Positions 1-12,000 of a stretch of DNA of 64,000 nucleotides are shown one piece after another; within the stretch, counting starts at the first letter, position 1, and each line of letters begins with the position of its first letter. Both the position numbers and the translations under genes were made by a program. Source of the DNA: Armigeres subalbatus (Eukaryota; Arthropoda; Insecta; Diptera; Culicidae); contig NC_085141.1 in assembly GCF_024139115.2 (NCBI RefSeq), positions 408,171,612 to 408,235,611 on the forward strand, read 5' to 3'. Below the pieces are notes generated by a model. It had not been told where the DNA came from. It ran no database searches and saw only the letters and a list, made by a program, of their open reading frames with translations.

Positions 1-3000
1 TGATAAAGTGCGTGAATCGGTGGAGAAGCGTAAGGTTCCAGGTTCACCTAATTCAGGTGATGCAAAGGATAAGCTCTCACCTAAGACCGGTGGTAGAGGA
101 CTGACGGGTGAAACTGATGCAGAAAAGGGAGTGAGAACTAGTGCACGATCGTACTCCCCTAACAAAGGCAAAGTTGTTGATCCTCTTGCTAGTGGAGCTG
201 GATCTTTCCGTCCTTTAGACGACAGCCAAGCAGATCCTAATGCGGCATTTATTCAGGGAGAACAAGCTGCCGGTATTGTTCCGGTAATTGCAGGACCCCC
301 TGAGCCGGTCAAAAAGAAGGTAAAGATAATGGTGATCATTTCGAGATTTGATCCCAAAACCAAGAAGGTCGATACTGCCAACGGGGTGGTTGAACACTCG
401 ACGGGTGTACTGGATACGAAATCAGGTCTGATTGAAAGTAAATATGGTGTTATTGATCCAAAAGCCGGAACAGTTGTCAACTTCAATCCGAGAACCGGAC
501 AAAATGAAACTTTCCAGGGACAGACTGATCCGAAGACCGGACAAATCCATGTTGTCAGCGGAGTCGTTGATCCCAACACTGGTAGGGTGGACGATAACCT
601 CGGTCAAGCAATTATTGTGGCTCCCGACGATGATTCCATTGTGGAGATTACAACCATTACGGGCAAGTTTGATCCTAATACCGGAAAGGTCGACACTACA
701 AATGGGGACATCGAAAGAACTCGTGGCATTTTGAACAGCAAGACCGGAGTTGTTGCTACTAAGTATGGTGAAATCAATCCTCGGACAGGAGAACTTCGTA
801 CCGTTGATCCAAAGTCAGGAAAATCTAGCAGTCGAACTGTGGCGGTTGATAAAGACAACGGACAGGTCACGATCGTAGGAGTTATCGATCCCAAAACACA
901 TAAAGCCGACAACAGTCAAGCTCACTTGGTCGCAATTGGCAATCAGGTCGATCCAGTTGTAGAAGTCACTTCAGTTCTTGGTAAACTTGACAAGAAAGGC
1001 ATTGTTGACCCGAAAACGGTTACATTCGACAAAAGCACAGGCCAACTGGATACTAAGGATGGTAAGATCAACACCAAGTTCGGTCAGTTTGATTTAGTGA
1101 AACAGACTTTAACGTTCGTTGATCCGAAAACGGGTAAAACGGAGACCAAAGAGGTCAAGATAGATCCTGTGACGGGACAGGTGCTGCTGAAGAATCAAGT
1201 CAATCCGAAAACCGGGAAACCCGACAAGGATTTCGGAAGAATCGTTTCAATTCGCATTGTTCATCACCGTATTGATCCTGCTACAGGAAAGCATATCTCT
1301 ACTGTGGAAGATAAGGATATTCGTGTCGACCCTAAGACAAATCAAGTTTGGATTCCGGAAGGTAAGGATCAAAGAACCGGGGAAACGATCTACACCTCCA
1401 GTCAAGTTGATCCGAAGACTGGCTACGTGATTACCATCTATGGTTATCTGAACCCGAAAACTAACGAAATTGAGAAACAGACAAAACTGGATCCTAATCT
1501 GACCAAGGTTGATCCTACTACCGGGCAGATCTACGCTGCCACCGGCGAAGTAGATACAGCCACGGGTGAACCGCTGTTCGCCGCTACGCAAATCAACGAA
1601 GAAAACGGTGAAATATACACCAAGGTAGGCAAAGTAGATCCCAAGACCGGCCGGCTGGTGATAATTAAGATCCTCATTTTGACAAAGAAGGACGAAAGAG
1701 GTAAACCTGAAGAAGTAGACATCAACGGAGTGGACCTGGATCCAGTGACTGGTAGAATAAATAACATTGCCACCAAGACCGTGTACGTTTACAAAATGCG
1801 CGATCCCATCACCGGTGAAACCTACCAGGTGGATCCCAACGATCCAAGCATTGCCGGAGCCCGGACAACCGTTACCCAAACCATGACCTTGAGCGGTGAG
1901 ATCGATCCTGTCACCGGTCGCATCAAATCCGAATGGGGCCACATCGACCCGAACACCGGAGACATCGATCCCGCAACGGCCATCCGCGATCCGGTCACCG
2001 GAAAATTGATTCTCAACTACGCCGATATCGAACCGAGCCACTTCGGCAAAAATGTCACGGTTACCAAGGAGACGGTTCCCATCACGCGGGAACAGTTCTA
2101 CGAAGGCATCAAGCACCTCGGCAAGAAGGCCATCCGACGGGACTCGGAAAGCTCCGACGACGAAATGGCACAGTATGACAGCGAACAGGTGAAGGAAATC
2201 AACTCGGGAACGCCACGGGCGGCCGGCGGAAAGTACGGAACGCCTACGGTGGTGAAAACGACAACGAAGCAGGTTATCACGAAGAACGAGGATGGCGTAA
2301 CGCACAACGTCGAAGAGGAGGTACAGAATCTGGGAACCGGACAGATCGTCTACTCGACACAGGAGCATAAGGTAGGTTGAGGAATTGGTGATGACACGGT
2401 AGGAAAAGAAACAGTGTGAGTGCCGTTTGAGACGCAAGTAAAAATATTGCTTTGTGCATGGAAATACTAATTGTGCGAAATCGAAAACGTTGAATGGCGT
2501 TACCTAAAAAGCGTTATCAGATTTAACCTTCGATCGGAAAGGGGTTGCCGGATGATAATTTGCAAGCAGAATATATCAAAACTCTATCACGTCTTATGTT
2601 TTATAGACTAACAATACTTTTTGAAGGTCTGTAAAACTTGCCGAACTTGAAAAACGAATACTTTTTGTAGAAACATTTGTAAAAAAAAATTGACAAAATT
2701 CTTTAAAAACCTGAGTGCTTTTCGAAAGTATGATATAAAAAAAAACTCCTTGAGATTGTTTTTAAAGAGCTGAAATATCTAAAAATAATCAAATCAATTC
2801 ACAATTTATACAGAATGTGATCATTTTCTTCATCAATTTTAAATCATGATTCTATTCGGAATTCAATCAAAATTCATCTATTGGGATGTCGATGATTCCA
2901 ATCATTATGTATTACAACACATTGACTTTGATATATCTAAGATTCTTCACTGCTTCCATAATATGATTCAAAATTCTTCCTGAGGCCATTCAGCGTATTC

Positions 3001-6000
3001 AATTATTCTAAACAAGTTTGAAATAGTTCTGATTGAACTGATCTGCTTCCAAAAATCACATTTGGCAATCCCACCGAAAACTCATCCATATTGACCTAAA
3101 CTCATGAAACCGGAATCAACTACAATCGAAAAAACCGTAGGCGGACGCTCCCAGCGATATTCAGGGCAAATTCCTAACGGCAACGGCCGTCACGACGCGT
3201 ACGGCAACCACTCACGAAAATCTCGAAAGTAACGTCAAGACCCAACAGCTGGAGGAAAAGACTGTCGCTACCACCACGACGCAACGAGGTGAACAACAGG
3301 AACAGCGAGTAGTCACCCAGGAGGTTAAGACCACCGCCACGGTAACCAGTGGCGATCAGGTAGGTCGTGCGCTTGCCTTTGCATAACCTTAAAATTACGA
3401 TTCGATTTTCATTTTTCTTACGTTTATCCCTCTTTTCACCACCCAAAACTACCTAATTTGGCGCGCATGTAACCGCAATACATCTAATATATCTGTGCTG
3501 CCTGATTGGCCTTGACCGCTTTAACTTTCGTATGGTTCCGTTCGTTGTGCGAAATTGTGTACATACCTTAGTTTGCCCGCCGCGATAGCATTTCATCGAC
3601 GAGTTCCGGCGATTCTGGAACCCCAATCGATGGTCCCTACGGCGGAGATGACGACTCAGCGGTGATCTACAACAAGAGCTACACGGTTGGTATTCCCTCA
3701 ATGGATTGTTAGTTACCTGTTTGCTTGTAGAGTATGCAAATCGCAGTTATGATAGAATAATAGTTCCATTCCTGTATTATGCATTACGGTGCATCGAATT
3801 CTAAGGGATAAGTTTAATTCCAAGTTTTGGAACAAGAGGGTAACATCTGTTCGCTAATTTCCACAGGGTGTTGACGACGTTGCTGGAGCTTCGAAGATTC
3901 CATCTGGTCCGAATGTTGAACATCATCGGGTGCTGCTGGACGACTCGCAGGAAGGTGTCACAGCCGAGGGTGAGATTGTGTCCTCCCAGACAGTAAGCAG
4001 CAAAACGCGAACGGTTGAAACAATTACCGTAAGTATTTTTTTTTTTTCATGAAATGCATTTTTTTTTTCAAGTCCTTATTTGCAATTCTAGTACAAAACA
4101 GAACGTGATGGTGTTGTGGAAACCCGCGTGGAACAAAAGATTACCATTCAGTCGGATGGTGATCCGATCGATCACGACAAGGCGCTGGCAGAAGCCATTC
4201 AGGTCAGTGTTTATCATACAAAGAGCAACGAATTTTGCAATGCTTTGAGTTCTAAAATTTTAAAACACTGCATCAATCATTCAAAATTAAAAATAGAATA
4301 ATAATAGGTTAACAATAATCTGGCGCATCCTCTGTATCACCGATCTCATAGTTCGACACGATTTCGTTTCATTTTAGTTAGCCCATCGTTAGGGTATCTT
4401 ATCTATTATTAATCCTTATTTGTGCAGGCTTCTCGGCATTTCCGAACGAATCCAGAGGAACGCATCGCTCATTTAAAGAAATACATGTACGAGAAGTATA
4501 ATTTTCCAGAGAACTGAATATTCTCGGGATAATTCGGGGCATATGAAGTTGACGGTTGTTGGTATGATGTGACGCAAAGGGAGTTGGTAGGAGGCTTGTT
4601 CAGTTTAGTAACAGTTGTTTTTATGTTGAGTTTGAGATCAATTTATTTGAAACTATCAGTGACATTATGTTTTAGTTTGAATCTAAAAACAATCATGACA
4701 TCATGCATTTTGATAAGAAAATTATTTTGAGCTTTTTAGTGGAATGTTTTCACCTGTCGAGTCAAGTACAAGACACTGAAGACGGCCTTACTGTTGAGGT
4801 CGAAATACGTATCTGTCAGGATACAATTAAGTGGTGGAATTCAATGGGATTGTTCAAACTCGTCTTATGACAGGTGATCATGCATTTTTTCCCCTAAACA
4901 TCTTTAGATATTTGGGCTTGTGCGTAATACATCACCAAAAAACTATTTAGGCGAGTTATTGATGTTTAATTTGATATTTCTATTGTTTGTTAGATACAAC
5001 AGATACACGTATGTCTTCTTCAGTCTTAAAACTCTTTCAAGTAACATTAAACAAAGACCAAAGAGATTACATGAGCATCTTCTCAAGTAGGCGAATTACT
5101 TATCAATGAAATGATAGATATTGAGTCCGTCTATTACTCTTTCCTAAACACTGCATCGAACTACTATTTCCACTCTACATTCCCACAATGTGTATTTAAT
5201 ATCACTGTTACTTCATAAATTTAAATGACTTTGAAAACGTTATACCGATTATGTAGGTCAATTTTGACTCTATCGGAATGCTATTAGAGCATAAAGAATC
5301 TTCGATTATTTAGCAGTTCCTTCGTTTTCGTTATGTATTAGACCTTCCAAATTATCTACAAAACTATGGTTTTTATAAGCTCTTTATTGAAGTTTTACCT
5401 TAGATATGTTAGATATGTGTTGCTTTATCGCATTCCGTAGTTTCGCCAAAATGACTAAAATAAAAACTCCCCCTAAAAAATTAAAATTTTCCATAAAATA
5501 TTAGGAAATTGTCAATAAAAAATTCAGAATATGGGAATTAAAATTTTTTTTTAAATGCAAAATTTTCATAAACAATTCAAAATTTCCCACATAACAAAAT
5601 AATTGCACTTTTGAAAGCAAAAATTGCAATTATAAAAGTAGATTTTTTTTTTCGTGTACGTGCTATACCGTGGGGGACCGAAATCCTTCCACCTCATGAG
5701 ATACCAATAAATTAAAATAGGTTCAAGTTAATTATTTATAAATAATTTGTCTTACCCTGTTTATATGCTTGGCAGTAAGCTTTTAATAACCAAAAAAAAT
5801 GTAAAGAAGGCGTTAAAATTAAAACAACAAAAATCAAAAACAAATCGCTCCCTAGTGAACGCGAAGCTTCGGGTGCCATTTGTTCGTGTGTTGCCCTTAA
5901 TTGCACCAAAAGTAGATTAAACAAATTTTGTTCAAGGTGCGTATTAAACTATTTACAGTAGTAGCTTAGTCGATCAATCTGCTTTAATTTTTACATTAGG

Positions 6001-9000
6001 ACGAAAAATAGCTGTACGGATTTTGATCTTATGATTCAAAATCCGTCCATGTGGACGTATTTTGGCACAGAATGTGGTGATTTAATTCATTATTTAATAA
6101 TGTTTTTCGTAGTTTTCAATGCGTAAATACGGAATTCTTTCAAAGCAGAGACCCTCGTGCACATATATAAACGACAAACGTTTTATTTGCATTCGATTCG
6201 TATTTTCTAAATTCAATGAAGTGCTTAAGTGTACCGATTTCGATGCCCCACATACGTGTTTACTAGCTATCGTAGCGTTCTAGTATTTTTGCAAAATTAT
6301 TATTACAAAGTTGATTATTCTCGCGGTATGTCGTGAAAGTGGCCTCCAATGAGCTGGATAGGATCGGGGTTCATGAAAATGGACCACCAGGTGCTTCCTA
6401 CGTAATGATTCGCCGATGCTATACAAAGCATCCACCCGTGACATAGCCTCACATACCCAGGATGCTGAGCAGCAGAAAATGGAAAGTGCGCATACTCGTG
6501 TCGTGTGGAATGCCTCAGCCAACCAACAGCTAACATTCTTCCTACTCAAAACGAATTTAGCATTTTGAAAGTTAACACCGAAGTCATGCCGCCGGAGTTG
6601 CAATCTAAAAGGGATAACAGTTGTTCATCCAAAGAAAAGAAATGACTTCCTCCTATTCTATAGTAAACAAAGGTACCAAGGCAGTTCGTGAGCTACTCAA
6701 CGTCGGAAATATTCCCCAGAAAGTGTATCACTTAAGACTGTAAAGGCTGGTGTACGGCTAACCGTCTGTGGATACCAAGAGGGGCAAAAAGTTTACCCGA
6801 AAATCATCTCAATACTGAAGGAGACAAACGTCGAATATTTTTTACACACCGCGGCGGAAAACCAACAAATTACGATCATTTTGTCTGGCCTTCCAGACTA
6901 CACCACCCATCACCAACAGCTGAATAAAGAACTTGAAGCAAACAATGTACATGCGAAAGCAATTAAAATCTTCTCCCAAAAGAAAACTGGCCTTGACATA
7001 AGTACACTTTATTTTCTTTACTTTGAGAAAGGAAAGGTCAAGTTGTCGGAACTACAAAAGATAAAGGCGTTGTTTAGCATAGTAGTGAGGTGGAGATATT
7101 TTACACGAAATCCTTCTGATGCGGTACAATGTTTTCGATGCCAGCGGTTCGGACACGGAATGCAGAACTACCATGTTTCTCCACTATGTATCAAATGTGG
7201 AGAAAACCATCTCTCAACGGCGTGATTTCTTCCTGCAAAAGCAGATCTGATAAAGACGGACCCAGCCGTCACTCGAGCGAAAATTCGCTGCACCAATTGC
7301 AGGAAAAACTATCTACAAAGCAGAGCAGCTGCGAAGGAAAAACAGCAGCAGCATCAGCTTAAGTCCAGCAAAAACGTCCCTTTCGGCTATAGGGGGATCT
7401 CTTTGCTCGTCTGAAAGGGTGTCGCAACAGGGAACAACAATTCATGACGCTTTCAGAGTTCATGGCCAAATACGTTTACCATGTCTAGTTCACACAACGT
7501 GGCGTGGCCAACTGGAACAGCAGGTCTGTTGTCAACAAGCGAATAGAATTCTTCGATTTCTTGGAACGATTCAACATTGATGTTGGAATCGTTACAGAAA
7601 CCTGGTTGCGCCCCACATTGTCTTTCTTCCATTCCATGTACAAATAAATTCGATTTTATCATCCACACAGTGCTTTCCGGCGAGAAATCAAGTTCGCCAC
7701 ACTGCATGTATCAACACAATCGCTGGAGCGTGCCGGCATCTCTATTCCCACGAAACATGGATTCAATGTTCGATTAATGGGGCCAATATCGTAATGATTT
7801 GGTAAAGATAACAATAGCAATGAACCGATGTTCGTGGTTGGTGATTTGAATGCGAGGCACCGTCAATGGAACTGTATAAAGGCCAAAAAAGCTGGAACTA
7901 TTCTTCAGAGCGTCGCCTCGCAATGTAATTTCTACATACACCACCCAGACACTTTCACTTTTCATCCAACAGGTCAGGAAGATTATGCACACTGGATCTT
8001 GTTATATCCAACATGACAAAGCCAACAGCCCATAACGAACAGTCGTCTGATCATTTGCTAATAAATTTTGACGTGCATCTCGATGCCGAACCAAGCGAGT
8101 CAGCAACATTCTTCCGATGCTATCACCGAAGAGAAAATTCCACTGGGTAGTTGAATCAAAAGTGGATCTTCTACACCCATCATACGGCGAACTGAATAAC
8201 CATACCATATTCAATGGACAGTGACCCAGCGATCATTGAAAATGTCAACCTCTGTATAATTCCTGGATCAGGCCGTCCCTGCCTCCGACAACCCGTGGCT
8301 TGTTCGCCTAAACTGAAGTGCAAAGAAAAGCCCCAGGACAGGATCAGATACGAAATGTGTTGATGAAACACCTTAACCCGAAAGGGCATAATCCTATTGG
8401 CCAAACTCTTCTCGGCATGCCTAAAAATATGCTACTCTACTACTCGTTGGAAACACGCTGTTGTAATTGCCATCCCAAACCTAACAAAGTTGCGACACAG
8501 CCTTCCAACTATCGACTGATCAACCTTCTTTCCTATCTCTGCAAACTACTGGAACGGCTTATGCTGATCCACATTAAGGCTCACCTTGACGCCTCCAGGA
8601 TCATTCCAACCCAGAAAATTGGCTTCAAAAAAGGGCACTCTACAAGTCATCAGTTGAAGCGGCTAGTTAGACAAGTTCGGTTGAATTTTACTCGAGGAAA
8701 ATCATCCGGAATTATATTCCTTGACGTGGAAAAGGCATACGACTCGGTATGGCAAGAGGCTCCTCAAAATGAAACAGAGCAATTTTCCAATAGCTATCAC
8801 GAAAATCATACGCTGTTTCCTTAAGGACAGAACGTATTATGTAGCAGTCGATGGCAAAGTTTCTGGAAGCAAACTCATTCCGATTCTGTATAACATATTC
8901 ACTGCATACATAGTGATGATCGCTGACGTTCAGTAGTACACGCCAGGAAAATTGAAGCCATTTTCTTTACCCGGAGATGCAGCCCTTAAAACTTTCCCCA

Positions 9001-12000
9001 ACGTAAAATTAGAGCAATTGGTTCCCAGGTCAGAAGTGGCTACATACCTCGGTTCTACACTGGACCGCAAACTAAACTTTTCGCAACACATCTGTAAAAG
9101 CTTGAAAAAGTGCGACAAACTGACGAACGCGTTGTATCCACGAGTTAATTGCTGATCTGCCGCTGAAGTTGCTCCTGTACAAAACCATCTTCCGACCAAC
9201 TTTAATTTTTTTAAATATGTTTTTCAAGTGTTGTACACCTGTGCTCACACTGACGATCTTCCTGAACAAGCTGAAATCGTCTATGACTGGTTCCAACGAC
9301 TTCTTCCCAAATTCTACCCAGGTTGCAGAAACTCAGAAAATCCATTGCTAGAAGAGTTATTCAATTAAAACTGTGATATTTGTTTAGATTTATTTTTCCT
9401 TATACTATCACCCTTCTATAGTAATTTCGAAGGTTGTTTCTCTCTATTTTCCTTGTCTGAAGACAAGTGTATTTGAACAAATTAATTCCAATCTCTGAAC
9501 CAGTCCCACGCATTACTGTCAGGTTAACAACCATCTCAGTCTAAAGCTAAATATAAGAGAAAGTATTATACCTTAAAAATTAATACAATAATAACAATAA
9601 TAATAAAAGAAATATTTTTCATTAAGAAATCAAAATGTTCCACGGAAAAAATACAAAATTTCCATAAATAAATCAATATTAGCAATGAACAACTACAAAA
9701 TTTTCCACAAAATAAATTTTTATTTCCACAAAAAATTAAAAACTTTCTTCTTTTCCATAAAGGAATATAAAAAAGCATACTGAGCATTTTTTCATAGATC
9801 GTTTAAAGCTCATGGAAAATTAAAATTGATTAAATTTGCTTAAAATTGCTGTTTTCCTGTATTTCCTTGTTTTTTTTTTTTTTATTCCTTTATTTATTTG
9901 TTAGGCACTCTGTGTTAGTTAACCGCTACTGTGCCGAGATCTACTGTGGTATTCTGCTGTACAGAATCCACACAGAATCTATTTTTAGATTTCCATTACC
10001 ATTATTGTTGTCGGTGCCAGTCCATCTCGTCGTGAGTCCATTGTGTCCGTTTGTCCATGTCATGTATCCATTGATCGTTGCATTGTTCGGTTGCCATTTA
10101 TCCGGGTAACGTTGGAGGTCGTCATCAGGCAGCCGTGATGGTAAGGCGCGTACCCCAAACGCCACCGTGTAAGGCTGCGGATCCGGCGACTGACGAGGGT
10201 TTGGTGGAGGGGCTGGGAATCGAACCCATGACCATTCGCTTGTAAGGCGAACGTGTAGCCAACTACGCTACAGGACCCCCTTATTTCCTTGTTTTTATTA
10301 TTATTGTTTATTGACTTTTTTGTGGAAAGTTTTAAATTTTTGTGGATGGAAAATATTGATTTTGTGTAAAATTTTGTAATTGTTTTTTGCTAAAATTGTT
10401 TTATTTACGCACAATTTGTATTTTTCCGTGGAAAATTATGATTTCTTTATGAAAATTCTTCTTTTATTATTGCAATTTTCTCTTTTAAAAGTGCTAATTT
10501 AGTTTTGGTCTGTGGAATTTTTTAATTGTTTATGGAAATTTTGCATTATTTATGGAAATTTTATATTTTTCATTGCTCCTACCCTGATTTCTTTATTGTC
10601 AATACCCTATTTTTTATGGAAATTTTATATTGCTGCCTGTTTAAAATATTTTACGTTCAAGAACATTTAACATTTCTGAGTAATCTGTACAAAGTAACTT
10701 GTTCAATTGCAATAAGTTTTCAACATTGAAGAAAAAACTTATTCTTTCCTCACGCACAAGTGCCCTACAAATAAATAATTATTTATCAAGAATTTTTTTC
10801 GCATTTGCAAACCCATAGCAGGACAAATTCGGCAATATTTCCATTTGAACGTCAGTTCGATTGAAATATTTATTCGCAACAGTTAGTAATCGGTAACTAT
10901 CGTATTTGTTACAGATAAAACTGACGCGATAAAATTGTTTTGTTATCCGCTGTCGGTAGGGTCAAAATTACTTGTTGGCATATTTTGTTGCTCTCTTTTG
11001 GCAAATTTCAGAAATTCCCTGACTATCAGCTGAGTAGAATGCAGGGGAGAAGGCGGAGCACTGAATCCCTACCCCAACATGTGCGACATCTGGATTTGGT
11101 TCTAAACTGTAAACAACAGTGTTAATTCTCTACCACCTTTTTGTTATGGCGAGGCAATTTTTATGCACACTTTTGTTTTCAATATTTTATCAAAATTAAA
11201 CACTCAATCATGCAGCAATATAACGATGTGATATGCTTGAGATACCTGCTTGATTAAAGGGACTCGAAAAAGAATTTATTTGCAGTAACTAACCGAATAT
11301 AAAAATGTTCACATTAACGATTGCGCCCTAACACCGGTTCTAAGCTTCGATGCAGAGTACACGAGCTTTGTTCGCCAGTGACAGGCGTATGAGGCCCTTG
11401 GTATAGGCCACCTGGTTCAAAACAGGAGGGTGAAACGCCTGTCATCCGCGGTACAATGGCACTTTACCCAACATCGTTTTTGGTACTACTGTTTTTGGTA
11501 CCCATTTTCTGGGTAGTATACCCGAATTCCGCGTTCTTTTTGGGTGGTTGGTTCATACGCACTTAGTGCTAATTGTCCGCAATTAACTTCTCCTGGCAAA
11601 AACTTGCAATTAGTTGATGTACATCGAGCCTTTTGTGTTTGTATGGCTTCTTTATGTCGAAAAATAGCTCGTCGATACTTCCGAAGTTTTGTTATCATGA
11701 ATAAAACGAAATTAAAACAAAAACATCGTACGCTATACTGAATGAATGGTTGGTAGGCGTATTAGCCTTCTCTTCAGTCCCCTGGTGACAACGCAACTCA
11801 TTACTTTCCTCCATACAAATCTCACTGTCAAGCACAACACTAAGAAACCTCATAAGTTTGCGACGTCATCATGAACCCAACCATTTGATTTTGTACTTTG
11901 CACACTCAACGTTGAAAATGCCACTTTAATACCCAGATCGCGCCCAGCATTTCACTCAGATTGGATAATTTAGAATGTATTTTTTTCTCAGTTGTAACTA

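Noticed and set aside
1247..2437. 396-codon minus-strand ORF
   Set aside because: Antisense shadow of the coracle repeat exon; the repetitive, stop-poor coding strand explains it.
3165..3359. Start of the cora linker exon fixed at 3165
   Set aside because: Possible, but the upstream acceptor at 3140 also keeps the frame and adds eight residues; left open in the exon entry.
10200..10279. tRNA-Val(TAC)-like sequence on the minus strand
   Set aside because: Flanked by a SINE body, poly(A) tail and target duplication, so it is a retroposon head.
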